This document shows positions 32,478 through 41,872 of a stretch of 57,654 nucleotides of DNA, one piece after another. The notes beneath the pieces were generated by a model. It saw only the letters and a list, made by a program, of their open reading frames with translations, made no database searches and was not told the DNA's origin. The stretch spans positions 1 through 57,654 of the forward strand of contig MWEG01000043.1 in the NCBI GenBank assembly GCA_002070945.1, in the 5' to 3' direction. A program made the translations under genes and the position numbers. Origin of the DNA: Lentisphaerae bacterium ADurb.Bin082. GTDB lineage: Bacteria > Verrucomicrobiota > Lentisphaeria > Oligosphaerales > Oligosphaeraceae. Positions within the stretch are counted from its first letter, which is position 1, and each line of letters opens with the position of its first letter.

Positions 32478-34514
32478 ATGCAGGAGCACATTCGTCAGCA
32501 GGCAGAAGATTTCATCACGCAGGAGACCCAGTTTCATCCGGGCTTTCTCCCTGTCAGCCTGGAGGATTTCCTCCAATGCGCGGACCAGGGCTGGAAGTTG
32601 GTGTGGAGGGACAACCAGGACGCGGCGCAGTCGATCACGCCTGCGGCCATGCGCCATTCGGCCAAAACACTGTCAGCCGACAAGCGGCAGGCGACGCTCA
32701 CCTGGAAGGGTCATCCTGACGCTGGGGACAACTTCACCATCACCGTCGATTGGGAATTCACTGACGACGGCCGCTTTGCCGGCAAACTTCGCTATGACGG
32801 CTGGCCAGGCCAACAGCACATTGAGGAAATCCATTTTCCGGTGGTCTCGCATGACTTCGATATTGCCGGTCGTTTCCTTCATACCGGCTGGGACATGGGG
32901 CGCCTAAGCCCAAAAGACCATGTCTGGAGCAAGACACCGATCCGCTACGAGCAGTGCTCTATGCAGTTCAATGCTGTCATCAACCCGCATGGCCAGAGCT
33001 GGTACTTCGACACCCGGGACCCTGACTGGAACATCAAGTTTGCGGAGTTGTCGATTTCTGCCGACCGAATGAAGTTCACGTATGCCCCCGTCTATCTTTG
33101 CCCGTTGCCGAAGACGGCAGCGGCAGCTGGCGGTGTCCCCTACGTCTGCAGCGTCAAGCCATACCGCGGCAGCTGGTATGAAGCGGCGCAGATTTACAAG
33201 CCCTGGGCGACGCAGCAGCCCTGGGCAGTCAATCGCCCGCGCAAGAATCCGCTGCGAGACATCGCTATGTGGGTGTGGAACCGCGGCAGAGTCGAGGATG
33301 TCGTCCCCACGGTTGAGCGTTTGCAGAAGGATTGCGGCCAGGCCAAAGTCGCCCTGGACTGGTACTGGTGGCACAGCAACCCGTATGACACCGACTATCC
33401 GAATTTCTGGCCGCCGCGCGACGGCGTCGAGGCATTTCAGGCAGCCGTGAAGCGCCTGACAGACCAAGGCATCTACACGCAGGTCTATGTTAACAGCGTG
33501 TGCTGGGACATGGACACCTACAACTGGCATGAAGGTGTAGCCGGCGTCGTCAAAAAGCGGGACGGTGCGCCGCTCGCGGTAGCCTTCAACCGCTATAACC
33601 ACCACCGCCTGGCCTGGATGTGCGGCGAAGCCGAGGCCTACCAGGATAAGATTTCCGAGCTGATTGGCCGCCTTGCCGACAGCGGTCTGACAGGTCAGTA
33701 TCTTGACATGATCGGCAACTCGACCTTTTCGCCCTGCTATAATTCCGCACACCGCCACGACTTAGGCGGCGGCAACTACCATATCCGCGGCTACCGCAAG
33801 CTGCTGGAACGCTTGCGGGCGGAAAATCCCGGCTATACGCTCACCACTGAAAGCGTCAGTGAGCCATATATGGACCTCTGCGACGGTGGCATCATTTGCT
33901 CCTCAAGCTCGTACGAGCATACGGGCTGTGAAGCAGAAATTGTGCCGCTGTTCACAGCAGTGTATCACGGCCGCTTTGCCGCTTTCGGCACCTATGCGTT
34001 TCCTGATGGCATCCCACCTTGGGACCCGAAATGGCCTGACCAGGACCGCTGGCAAAACGAAAAGCCGTGGCATAAGCTCTATCCGGAGCAGTTCTTTGTG
34101 GAAATGGCGCGGCCGGTTGTCTGGGGCGCACAGCCGATGGTCTGCCACATCAGGCCAGCCGTCCAGAACGACCCGGAATTCGCCGCCATCTACCAGTTCA
34201 TCATTGACACCGCCCAATTCTACAATGACCACCGCGACTTCCTGTTCGACGGCCAGATGCTTTCCCCAGACGGTTTCGCATGCGCCAAAAAAGAAGTCCA
34301 GTTTTTGGTTCGAATGATTTTCACCAAGGAGGCCGAAGCACGTGTCATCACTTCACTTCTGCCTTGCGTCCTGCACGGCTGCTGGCAAGCGCCGGATGGT
34401 CGCAAAGCGCTATTCCTGGCAAACTATACTGCCGAACCGCAAGAGTGGAGGTTCCACGGCAAGAAAGGTGTGATTCAAGCGCGTGCCTACCGGAAAATCG
34501 ACTTGGAGCGATAG
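32478..34514 (+). CDS. DUF6259-like glycoside hydrolase family protein
   Basis: 678 residues, no signal peptide. An N-terminal beta-sandwich (about 1-265) is followed by a TIM-barrel-like region: AKVALDWYWWHSNPYD, GIYTQVYVNSVCWD, GLTGQYLDMIGNS and TLTTESVSEPYMD, with aspartates and glutamates at barrel strand ends as in alpha-galactosidase-like (GH36/GH27/GH31 clan) enzymes. A small C-terminal beta domain closes it (about 610-678). The pattern matches DUF6259 proteins. Activity and substrate are unknown. It is divergent from the 32051 gene and is followed by the regulator gene on the same strand. Confidence 0.65.
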   Translation: MQEHIRQQAEDFITQETQFHPGFLPVSLEDFLQCADQGWKLVWRDNQDAAQSITPAAMRHSAKTLSADKRQATLTWKGHPDAGDNFTITVDWEFTDDGRFAGKLRYDGWPGQQHIEEIHFPVVSHDFDIAGRFLHTGWDMGRLSPKDHVWSKTPIRYEQCSMQFNAVINPHGQSWYFDTRDPDWNIKFAELSISADRMKFTYAPVYLCPLPKTAAAAGGVPYVCSVKPYRGSWYEAAQIYKPWATQQPWAVNRPRKNPLRDIAMWVWNRGRVEDVVPTVERLQKDCGQAKVALDWYWWHSNPYDTDYPNFWPPRDGVEAFQAAVKRLTDQGIYTQVYVNSVCWDMDTYNWHEGVAGVVKKRDGAPLAVAFNRYNHHRLAWMCGEAEAYQDKISELIGRLADSGLTGQYLDMIGNSTFSPCYNSAHRHDLGGGNYHIRGYRKLLERLRAENPGYTLTTESVSEPYMDLCDGGIICSSSSYEHTGCEAEIVPLFTAVYHGRFAAFGTYAFPDGIPPWDPKWPDQDRWQNEKPWHKLYPEQFFVEMARPVVWGAQPMVCHIRPAVQNDPEFAAIYQFIIDTAQFYNDHRDFLFDGQMLSPDGFACAKKEVQFLVRMIFTKEAEARVITSLLPCVLHGCWQAPDGRKALFLANYTAEPQEWRFHGKKGVIQARAYRKIDLER

Positions 34515-34605
34515 GCAAAACCTGGACGGTTCCTCTGAGGTTTTTGCCGTCCAGCAGCTGTGAACGTTGTGCAACTAAGTTTTTTCGCAAGCCACAAAAG
34601 AGACG

Positions 34606-34622
34606 AAAAAGGGAACAACTTT
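34606..34622 (+). promoter_or_regulatory. shared 17-nt motif, site 2, overlapping the regulator's RBS
   Basis: AAAAAGGGAACAACTTT ends three bases before the regulator's ATG at 34626, so it includes the ribosome binding site (AGGGAA). Binding here could give autoregulation. Confidence 0.5.
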
Positions 34623-34625
34623 ACC

Positions 34626-35807
34626 ATGGTAGCTAAAAGCGGCAAAACACTTAGCAAGGCCGAACGCCTGGAGACGATGTTGCGTGAGGACATCTTCACG
34701 CGGCGTTTAGCTGACGACCAGGCGATTACGCCCGAGTTGCAGCTGGCGGAGCAATTCGGCATGAGCCGCAACTCGGTGCGCCGGGTCATCAGCAAGCTGG
34801 TGTCAGCTGGTTTGCTCTACCGGCGCCGCGGCAGCGGCACCTTCATCGTGCCAGAACAGCATCGCGACCAAATCAGCACCGGCGCGAAGCTTCCCCACGG
34901 CAAACGCCAAATCGTCTTTCTTTCCTTGTCCACCGCTCTTTCCGAAGCTGTTTTTCACGAGGAAAACACCTTTGGGCCGATCTTCCGCGGTCTCAACCGC
35001 GTCTTGCAGCCCAGCGGCTATAATTTGCTGATTGCGCATATCGGCATTGATTGGCAAGCGCCGCCTTGCCTGCTCAACGGCGACGTGGGCGGAGTGATTT
35101 TTCACGGCGAAGTCAACCCTGACTTCTGGCGCCAGCATATCTCCGTCCTGCCCTGCGTCGGCCTGCAATACGTCAACCGCGACTTGCCCTGTGACTGGGT
35201 TTTGCAGGACAATGCACAACGCTGCCATGAAGCAATCAAATACTTTAAGCAGCATGGGCACCAGCGCATTGGCTTTGTCAGCAATGAGGCGGAGATGTTC
35301 CTGCCGCAGGAAAGGCTGCTGGGCTATCGCATGGCTTTGCAAGAATTTGGCTTGCCGCAAGACCCGGCCTGGGAAGTGGTCTGGCAGCGCCCGCGCGTCA
35401 ACGGCGTACTGCTTGGCGAAAGCGAGATGACCGACTACACCCCGTACCTGCAAAAAGCCTTTGCAACCAAAAAGCCCCCGACTGCATTCCTCTGCCTGGA
35501 CAACTGGCGGGCGTATAATACGTTGGTAGCGCTGGACAAAATGGGCTTGCAGGTGCCGGACGACGTCAGCCTTATCGGCAGCTATAACTTCCGCCATGTC
35601 AATGGATTTGTGTTTAACGACAAAACCTGGCATTTCACTCATTTCAACTGTAACCTGGAAGATACTTGCGCAGCTGCTGCCAGCCTGCTTTTAGAGCAAA
35701 TCGCCAGCGGCAAAAAGCAGGCAAGAAGAACAATTTTAGTACAACCTGACCTCATTGCCGGCGACACCGTGAAAGACATACGACGAAGCGCACGAAAGAC
35801 CTCGTAG
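34626..35807 (+). CDS. GntR-type HTH regulator with LacI-type sugar-sensing domain
   Basis: 393 residues. A GntR winged helix (about 8-75, [20 protein letters not shown], then [10 protein letters not shown]) is fused to a periplasmic-binding-protein-like sensor (about 90-385: [41 protein letters not shown]), the AraR/LacI-type combination. It is likely a repressor responding to a sugar from the neighbouring hydrolases. The start at 34626 is chosen because the GntR domain begins right after it; a GTG frame to 34560 has no binding site. A candidate operator is shared with the divergent promoter upstream. Confidence 0.85.
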   Translation: MVAKSGKTLSKAERLETMLREDIFTRRLADDQAITPELQLAEQFGMSRNSVRRVISKLVSAGLLYRRRGSGTFIVPEQHRDQISTGAKLPHGKRQIVFLSLSTALSEAVFHEENTFGPIFRGLNRVLQPSGYNLLIAHIGIDWQAPPCLLNGDVGGVIFHGEVNPDFWRQHISVLPCVGLQYVNRDLPCDWVLQDNAQRCHEAIKYFKQHGHQRIGFVSNEAEMFLPQERLLGYRMALQEFGLPQDPAWEVVWQRPRVNGVLLGESEMTDYTPYLQKAFATKKPPTAFLCLDNWRAYNTLVALDKMGLQVPDDVSLIGSYNFRHVNGFVFNDKTWHFTHFNCNLEDTCAAAASLLLEQIASGKKQARRTILVQPDLIAGDTVKDIRRSARKTS

Positions 35808-35865
35808 AATATATCCAGACATCTCGTTTTTTTCATATTTCAAACCATTTAACCGGAGAGCAGCC

Positions 35866-36328
35866 ATGAGACAAAGAAACCGCTTCACCTTAATCGAATT
35901 GTTAGTCGTGATTGCCATCATTGCCATTTTGGCGGCGATGCTATTGCCTGCCCTAAGCAAGGCGCGGGACAAGGCGCGGGAAGCCAGTTGCATCGTCCTA
36001 AGCAATCATGATGAAGGCTCAATTTGCCAGGATATCAAGCTGAAGCATGGCGAAAAATACACGGTCAAACTCTATGCCCAAAAGCAGGGTGAAGGCCAAT
36101 GCCGCCTGTCTATATGCTGGCGCAAAAACGGCGCCTGGGTCGCGCCAGGAAAAAATATCCGGGGTGAATTCTAAAGAACAACCTGGTTCCGACTGGATGC
36201 TGGAGGTAATCGAAAATGTGGAATTGCCCCAAGAGGCCGACAGCCTGGTGCTGTTCGCCACGGCTGCAGGACAAAAGTCACACAAGGCTCACGTACGCTT
36301 CAGTGCCGCATCAGTAGTTAAAGAGTAA
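35866..36328 (+). pseudogene. broken prepilin-type gene fused to a beta-sandwich domain
   Basis: Begins with a prepilin leader ([15 protein letters not shown], then [17 protein letters not shown]) in a frame that ends at 36174. The sequence continues in another frame (to 36328) with GSDWMLEVIENVELPQEADS. The joined C-terminal part ([19 protein letters not shown] through LVLFATAAGQKSHKAHVRF) looks like the end of a carbohydrate-binding-type beta-sandwich, as in exported hydrolases. So a frameshift near 36160-36175 and an internal deletion appear to have joined a pseudopilin start to a CBM tail. It lies 58 nt after the regulator gene. Confidence 0.65.
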
Positions 36329-36426
36329 GATAACTCGCCTTATCACAATTAGTTGCGTGCATACATTGCATATGCAAGCCTGAACTACATAGACCCCATC
36401 CAAAAAGGATTTTCTTCAAAACGGCG

Positions 36427-36691
36427 TTTATGTGTCACCCCTGGCGGGGTTCAAAATTATTATACGCCTCACCCAGGGCTTCGCTACGCTCACCCTGGGC
36501 TTTTATGTTGCTGGCTCTTTGGGCTGCCAGGCTTGCATACGACAATCAACGTCCATAACGTTCACAGCCGCAAAGCGGCAAAAGCCCGGAGGGCGACACC
36601 TAGAAGCCCAGGGCTGCGCCGGGCCGCCAGGCCCGGCGCAGCCCTGGGTGAGATGGCATAGATTTGGAGTTCTGTAAGGGTGACACATAAA
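36427..36691. mobile_element. 265-bp MITE-like element with perfect 14-bp inverted ends
   Basis: TTTATGTGTCACCC (36427-36440) is exactly repeated in inverse at 36678-36691. Inside, both arms continue with further homology to each other and to a single-arm relative at 43327. A 19-bp perfect stem with a 4-nt loop sits at 36607-36648. No ORF of note and no clear target-site duplication. It fills most of the 36329-36853 gap; nothing else is seen there. Confidence 0.7.
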
Positions 36692-36853
36692 TTTTAGGTT
36701 GTAGACGCTATAGTCCACCTAAGCCTTTCGTGGTTAAAAACCTTTTTGGACACCATCTACAAGCGGCGCCGGAAGGCATACAAATATTCATCACAAGATG
36801 TTGCACATTACCTATTTCTGACAAAACGCGGGCAGCAAGACAGAGAATTTCTG

Positions 36854-38023
36854 ATGAAAAACAGCTTTTCCCTTTTAATTCTTATCGCCTTCTTGCCGGT
36901 GCTATGCCAGGCAGCAGAAATACCCCTGGAGATTTTGAGCGTCAAGGCATACGCCGAGTATTGGACCGGACAGAAAATTGACAGCTGGCAAGGCCAGTCA
37001 GTCGATGACGGAGGACGCAAGGCCGACCGACATGATTACTATGAAGTGGAAACAATGTACAAGAACAATTCTCCCGCTACCCTGACTGACGGTGATTTTT
37101 CCTGGAAGGGTTCTTGGAAGACTCACTTTTGGAGTCATCAAGGCAAACGCGTGGAGATCATTGCGGACTTAGGCGAGGTGTATCGACTTGAGCGCGTGGA
37201 AGTCTGGCAGGGCGGCGCCAACGAAAATAATACTTTGATTGAAAAAACTACAGTATGGGGCGCCCTGACCCTTGAGCTTGCTGATCCCTGGGACAGCAGC
37301 CAGAGCCGGGAACAGAAGGAGCATCAGAAGCCGGTTAGCGAGAATGCATATCCGCTCAGTTTTTCAATGGATGCAAGCTATCGCTACCTGAAAATCGTCT
37401 GCAGCTCTCAGCTCAGCGCCTCGATGGTGATCAGCGAGATCAAAGCTTTTGGCAGCAAAGCGGAAGCTCCTATAGCAGAAGTTCCGCTCCCGGAAACTGC
37501 CTTTCGTTTTGAGCTTGAAAACATGCCGGGAGTCTTTTTGACGTCGCGTTCGGGACTGTCCGGAGAAAAAGGCGGCTGCATTACCGGCGAGCATCACCTG
37601 TACCTGCAACTGCCCGCAGAGGCCAAGCTGCCGCTGTATTCCTTTCTGCGTTATTTTGACAATGGACAGAGAAATTTGGAGTGGGAAATCAATGGTCAGG
37701 CAAAGGCGATGCCGGTCACCGGAAACCAATGGCGCTGGGTTGCCGGCCCAGTGGTTGACCAGCATGACTTGCAGATAACCTTGCGCCTGATCGGAAAGAT
37801 AAGCGGCTCCTGTGACAGCATGATCATTTGCAGTGATCCAAATTTTTTCAGCAAACAGGAACCGCCTCTTTGGCAGCTGAAGCAAATTCCGGAATTGGTG
37901 CGACCACCGTCATTTCCGGAGAAATTACTGCAAGGGCAACCGGAAATTGACGCCGCAGAATTCGGGCGTAAGGTTGCGCAGCATTATGGATACCCGGAAA
38001 CGCCCCCCCCAGAAAGTCATTGA
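36854..38023 (+). CDS. exported protein, N-terminal part of a frameshifted CBM/hydrolase gene
   Basis: 389 residues. A signal peptide (MKNSFSLLILIAFLPVLCQA) is followed by a discoidin/F5-8-type galactose-binding domain (about 25-195, VEIIADLGEVYRLERVEVWQ and YRYLKIVCSS) and a second beta-sandwich (about 210-350). The frame ends TPPPESH right after a run of eight C (38003-38010). The protein plainly continues in the next frame (entry 37986-39668). Together they would form about 937 residues. The ribosome binding site is weak. Exported, probably a polysaccharide-active protein. Confidence 0.75.
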   Translation: MKNSFSLLILIAFLPVLCQAAEIPLEILSVKAYAEYWTGQKIDSWQGQSVDDGGRKADRHDYYEVETMYKNNSPATLTDGDFSWKGSWKTHFWSHQGKRVEIIADLGEVYRLERVEVWQGGANENNTLIEKTTVWGALTLELADPWDSSQSREQKEHQKPVSENAYPLSFSMDASYRYLKIVCSSQLSASMVISEIKAFGSKAEAPIAEVPLPETAFRFELENMPGVFLTSRSGLSGEKGGCITGEHHLYLQLPAEAKLPLYSFLRYFDNGQRNLEWEINGQAKAMPVTGNQWRWVAGPVVDQHDLQITLRLIGKISGSCDSMIICSDPNFFSKQEPPLWQLKQIPELVRPPSFPEKLLQGQPEIDAAEFGRKVAQHYGYPETPPPESH

Positions 38024-39668
38024 TGAAAACAACAATATCCTCTTTCGGGGCAAGCCATTTTTCCAACTGGGCTTTTATCATGTTAGGCCGGATGGCCGCT
38101 TGCAGGATACTCCGGTCAACACCTACATTTACAATAAAACCGAGGGGCACTCCTATGCGCTTGTCTTCTCGCACTTGTCTTCTTTGCGAGCCTACGAGGC
38201 CATTGCGCAACGCATGAAAAAAATCGACCATTCGCAAATTGTCATGCATTATCTGGTCGATGAACCCGATGGGCAAATTGGCGTGACCTTGCGGGATATT
38301 GAACTGCTCAACGGATTGCTCAAAGCAATTTGCCCGGGAAATGCGACTTTTTTAAACTTTGCCGCCAACTCCACCATGCACAAGGCATTCAAGATTACCG
38401 ATGTCATTGGCTTAGACCATTATCCGATACCATACGGGCGTGTTGCCGATATTGGCTATACCATGGATGCCATGCGCTACTTCTCAGGGAATCGTCCGGT
38501 CGTTTTTGTACCGCAGGCATTTTCCTGGGGAGGGGGATATGGCCGCAAAGATGGGCGTTGGCCGACCCCGGATGAGTTGTCGGCAATGACGTGGATGGGG
38601 CTCGTGCATGGTGCAAAAGGACTTCTTTTCTATGAATTCCCAGCACCTAAAATGTACAGTGAAACATCCATTAAAGACATTAACCCGCAACTCTGGGCGC
38701 GTCTGGAAAAATTGCTGAAAACCATTGATCAAATAATTCCAGGATTGCTTGGACCGGAATTGGTTTCGCCATGGCAGAAGAAGAGTATAGAGGAGAAGCA
38801 GCAACCGGAATTCCGCCTGCTGGTCAATGCAGAGCGCAGCGAAGCCTGGTTGCTGGCAGTCAATCCGTGGGACAGCCCGACCGGATGCGTGCTTGAAATT
38901 GATAAAGAAGTTCTGCCGTTGACTTCTTTACACGAAATTGAAAATCATGGCGCAAGTCTGCAACAGCATGACTATCGGCTGGAGTGGACTTTTTCGCCTT
39001 TTGCCACTGCCGTGTATCGGGTGGAAAGCACGACCTTGCAAAGGCTGACTGCAATCCGTCAGGAGCAGTTGCTGGCTCAACTGGGAGAAAAGTTCAACAA
39101 ACAGCAAAGCCAGCAGGTCGCCACGGTCAAACTTCAAGTTGGCGAGGAGCTTAACTGGCAGAAGGCAACTGACCTTCTTGACTCATGGAAATCCATCAAG
39201 CGCCCTGACAAAGTTCGCATAGCGGCCAATTCGCAAGGAATACATTTTCAAAGTACGCTTCGTTTCCCGACCGGGCATCGTTCCGTGATCCAAAACCGGG
39301 ATGGCGATGTTTGGCGAGACCCGGGAATCGAGCTGTTTATAGGAGTTCCTGGGCAAAATAAATATGTCCACCTGATGGTCAATACCAGCAACGTCCAGGC
39401 AGACTGGAAATTTGATCATAGTTTGCCCGAGCCGCTTGATAAAACTGTGAATTTCAACTGGCAAAGCAAGGTGGAAAATTCTGGTGGGGAATTGGTTGAT
39501 TTTGAAATTTTTATTGCATGGGCAGAAATGCAAAAGATGCTGCAACAACCTGAAATCCGTTCCTTTGCCTTTAACCTTGGCTCGTCCAGTTTGTCGTTGG
39601 ACTGGGCCGGGCTTAGCGGCTCCGGGTTCCATGCTCCAACAAACTTCGGAGTGATTAACCTGGAATAA
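37986..39668 (+). CDS. C-terminal part of the frameshifted CBM/hydrolase gene
   Basis: Reads on from the poly-C run as PPQKVIDENNNILFRGKPFF. A TIM-barrel-like domain follows (VMHYLVDEPDGQIGV, then VIGLDHYPIPYGRVADIGYT, FVPQAFSWGGGYGRK, LVHGAKGLLFYEF), resembling GH-A clan hydrolases, with E and D as candidate catalytic residues. The end is a CBM9-like / DOMON-type beta-sandwich (DGDVWRDPGIELFIGVPG, KYVHLMVNTSN). The ATG at 37986 is only formal; translation from it would give a protein without export signal. One C fewer would restore a single frame with the preceding entry. Confidence 0.7.
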   Translation: MDTRKRPPQKVIDENNNILFRGKPFFQLGFYHVRPDGRLQDTPVNTYIYNKTEGHSYALVFSHLSSLRAYEAIAQRMKKIDHSQIVMHYLVDEPDGQIGVTLRDIELLNGLLKAICPGNATFLNFAANSTMHKAFKITDVIGLDHYPIPYGRVADIGYTMDAMRYFSGNRPVVFVPQAFSWGGGYGRKDGRWPTPDELSAMTWMGLVHGAKGLLFYEFPAPKMYSETSIKDINPQLWARLEKLLKTIDQIIPGLLGPELVSPWQKKSIEEKQQPEFRLLVNAERSEAWLLAVNPWDSPTGCVLEIDKEVLPLTSLHEIENHGASLQQHDYRLEWTFSPFATAVYRVESTTLQRLTAIRQEQLLAQLGEKFNKQQSQQVATVKLQVGEELNWQKATDLLDSWKSIKRPDKVRIAANSQGIHFQSTLRFPTGHRSVIQNRDGDVWRDPGIELFIGVPGQNKYVHLMVNTSNVQADWKFDHSLPEPLDKTVNFNWQSKVENSGGELVDFEIFIAWAEMQKMLQQPEIRSFAFNLGSSSLSLDWAGLSGSGFHAPTNFGVINLE

Positions 39669-39683
39669 GGCCAATTCTGTGCT

Positions 39684-39753
39684 GTTTTTAACCGCCAAGG
39701 CGCCAAGGACGCCAAGGGGAGGGCGCTAAGATTTTTTAGGGTATACCGCACAG
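39684..39753 (-). repeat. CTTGGCGTC composite repeat, copy d (reverse)
   Basis: TTTTTAACCGCCAAGGCGCC followed by AAGGACGCCAAG and, beyond, GGGTATACCGCACAG: the reverse complement of the right half of copies a-c. The rest of 39669-40060 has no gene I can support; TATAGT near 39874 could be a -10 box for rpsB, but no matching -35 stands out. Confidence 0.7.
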
Positions 39754-40060
39754 AAATTGGCCGATAACGGTCGCATGGCGGCTCTGTCTTGGCCGTTTAG
39801 GCGTAAATGCACAGGGGCCGAGGGGCGAGGTTTTTTTCGGCTTGCTTCGACTGGCAGAAGCGGAAAACCCCATTATAGTATTTCTTTCACCGCGTCTCTC
39901 TTTGTCAGCCTCTTGGCTGGCCGGTCTTCTCCCTGGCTGGAGGCGCGGACACAACAACCCAACGGGCGCTTCGAAGTCGGCACCGGGAGAACTTTGCCAT
40001 CGTCAGCTGCGATGGCCGCCGTCGGGAAAAGCGCCTCGCAGGCAAAAAGGGCCAAGCACC

Positions 40061-40828
40061 GTGCAGACATCCATCACCGACCTCCTTGAAGCGGGCGTGC
40101 ATTTTGGTCACAAGACCAGACGCTGGAACCCGAAGATGAAGCCGTACATCTACGGCACCCGCAACGGCATCACCATCTTCGATCTGACCATCACCATGAG
40201 GCAGCTTGCCGCCGCCTGCGACTATCTTAGCGAAATCGCGGCCAACGGCGGGCAGATTCTCTTTGTCGGCGCTAAACGCCAGGCGCAGGAATGCGTCCGC
40301 AGCATCGCTGAAAGCCTGGACATGCCGTACATGTGCGACCGCTGGCTGGGCGGCACTTTGACCAACCAGCAAGTCGTCCTCAGCCGCGTCGGCTACATGA
40401 AGAAGCTGCAAGCCAAAGATGCTGACGGCAGCCTGGACAATCTTCCCAAAAAGGAAGTCGCCGGTCTCCGCCGCGAACTCGAAAAACTGCAAACCACCCT
40501 TGGCGGCATTGCCAACCTGAAGAACCTGCCAGCGGCGATGGTCGTGATTGACGTTGCCCGCGAGCACATCGCTGTCCAGGAAGCCGCCAAGCTGGGCATT
40601 CCGGTGGTGGCCCTGGTTGACTCCAACTGCAATCCGGATCTGGTCGAATACGTCATTCCCGGCAATGACGACGCCCTTCGCTCCATCAAAGTCATCATGG
40701 ACACCCTTGCCGCCGCCATTGCCGACGGACTCAGCCTGCATGGCAAAAAACGCGAGGACAGGGCCGAGGCCGCCGCGCCAGCGGCTGCCCCTGCGGAAAA
40801 AGACGATGACGATGACGACAATGCCTGA
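40061..40828 (+). CDS. rpsB: 30S ribosomal protein S2
   Basis: 255 residues. Family blocks: TDLLEAGVHFGHKTRRWNPKMKPYIYG, written here in parts as LLEAGVHFGHKTRRWNPK and YIYGTRNGI, then FVGAKRQAQE, DRWLGGTLTN, and IPVVALVDSNCNPDLVEYVIPGNDDA (D, N and C conserved). GTG at 40061 is taken as start because AAAAAGGG lies nine bases upstream and homologues begin here; no ATG is nearby. The Ala-rich, very acidic tail (EKDDDDDDNA) is unusual but fits S2 variants. It starts the classical rpsB-tsf-pyrH-frr cluster. Confidence 0.95.
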   Translation: MQTSITDLLEAGVHFGHKTRRWNPKMKPYIYGTRNGITIFDLTITMRQLAAACDYLSEIAANGGQILFVGAKRQAQECVRSIAESLDMPYMCDRWLGGTLTNQQVVLSRVGYMKKLQAKDADGSLDNLPKKEVAGLRRELEKLQTTLGGIANLKNLPAAMVVIDVAREHIAVQEAAKLGIPVVALVDSNCNPDLVEYVIPGNDDALRSIKVIMDTLAAAIADGLSLHGKKREDRAEAAAPAAAPAEKDDDDDDNA

Positions 40829-40904
40829 CGGCTCATCCGCCTGCTCTAATCTTTACTTCCTCACCACAACCTTATCACCCAGAAAACTCGGGAATTGAAC
40901 AATC

Positions 40905-41708
40905 ATGGCCACTATTACTGCCGCCCAAGTCAATGAGCTGCGCCAGAAAACTGGCGTCGGCATGATGGATTGCAAAAAAGCCCTTGTCGCTTGCAACGGC
41001 GACCTGGAAGCCGCTATTGAACACCTGCGCAAGACCGGCATTGCCAAAGCCGAGAAAAAAGCCGGCCGCTCCGCCACCCAGGGCATCTTCGCGACCCTAA
41101 TTGAAGGCAACGTCGGCGTCATCGTCGAACTGCTGTGCGAAACCGACTTTGTCGCAAAAACTGATGTCTTCAAGCAATTCGGCGCTGATCTGGCCCGGAA
41201 GGCCCTGCATGACTTCACCGACAACGGCGACATCTCCGCCAAGCTGGCCGAAGCTACCGAGAACGAGCTGAAAGAGTTGATCGGCAAAATCGGCGAGAAC
41301 ATGCATGTCCGCCGCGCTGCGCGCTGGGTCAGCCAGGGGCAGGTCGGCTCGTATCTCCATACTGGCGTGCCGTACGGCGTCATGGTCGACGTCGAGGGCG
41401 ACTGCGGCGCTGATCTGCTCCGCGACATCTGCCTGCATGTCACTGCTTTTGCTCCCGCCTACATCACGCCTGCCGACATTCCGGCGGAGGTCATTGCCAA
41501 GGAGCGCGAAATCGCTGCGGCGCAGATGGCCGGCAAGCCAGCCGCGATCATTGACAATATCGTCAACGGCAAAATCAGCAAATGGTACGGCGAAGTCTGC
41601 CTGACCAAGCAGCCTTGGATCAACGACAACAAAACCAGCCTGGAGAAGGTCGCCCCGAAGGTCACGGTCAAGCGTTTCCTGCGCTGGCAGGTTGGCGAGG
41701 AAATCTGA
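40905..41708 (+). CDS. tsf: translation elongation factor Ts
   Basis: 267 residues. An N-terminal UBA-like domain (TAAQVNELRQKTGVGMMDCKKAL) leads to the TDFVAKTDVFKQF motif that inserts into EF-Tu, then the dimerisation core and a C-terminal part ending TVKRFLRWQVGEEI. It recycles EF-Tu-GDP. A strong terminator follows about 90 nt after the stop, so pyrH and frr may also have their own promoter. Confidence 0.96.
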   Translation: MATITAAQVNELRQKTGVGMMDCKKALVACNGDLEAAIEHLRKTGIAKAEKKAGRSATQGIFATLIEGNVGVIVELLCETDFVAKTDVFKQFGADLARKALHDFTDNGDISAKLAEATENELKELIGKIGENMHVRRAARWVSQGQVGSYLHTGVPYGVMVDVEGDCGADLLRDICLHVTAFAPAYITPADIPAEVIAKEREIAAAQMAGKPAAIIDNIVNGKISKWYGEVCLTKQPWINDNKTSLEKVAPKVTVKRFLRWQVGEEI

Positions 41709-41800
41709 CTACGGCGGTCGGCCGCCTGGTGCTTCCCGGCGGTCGGCCCGGAGCTTGCTCCCAACAGCCGCCCACCAAACTCTCATTCAACTTCTCGTGA

Positions 41801-41838
41801 CAACTGCGGGCGGCTTTGCCTTCCGCAGTTGTTTTTTT
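41801..41838 (+). terminator. rho-independent terminator between tsf and pyrH
   Basis: CAACTGCGG (41801-41809) pairs with CCGCAGTTG (41823-41831) around a 13-nt loop, followed by seven T. It separates rpsB-tsf from pyrH-frr, and leaves little room for a pyrH promoter, so partial read-through is likely. Confidence 0.85.
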
Positions 41839-41872
41839 ATGTCCACTCCAGCCAGCCAACCGAAAGCCCATC

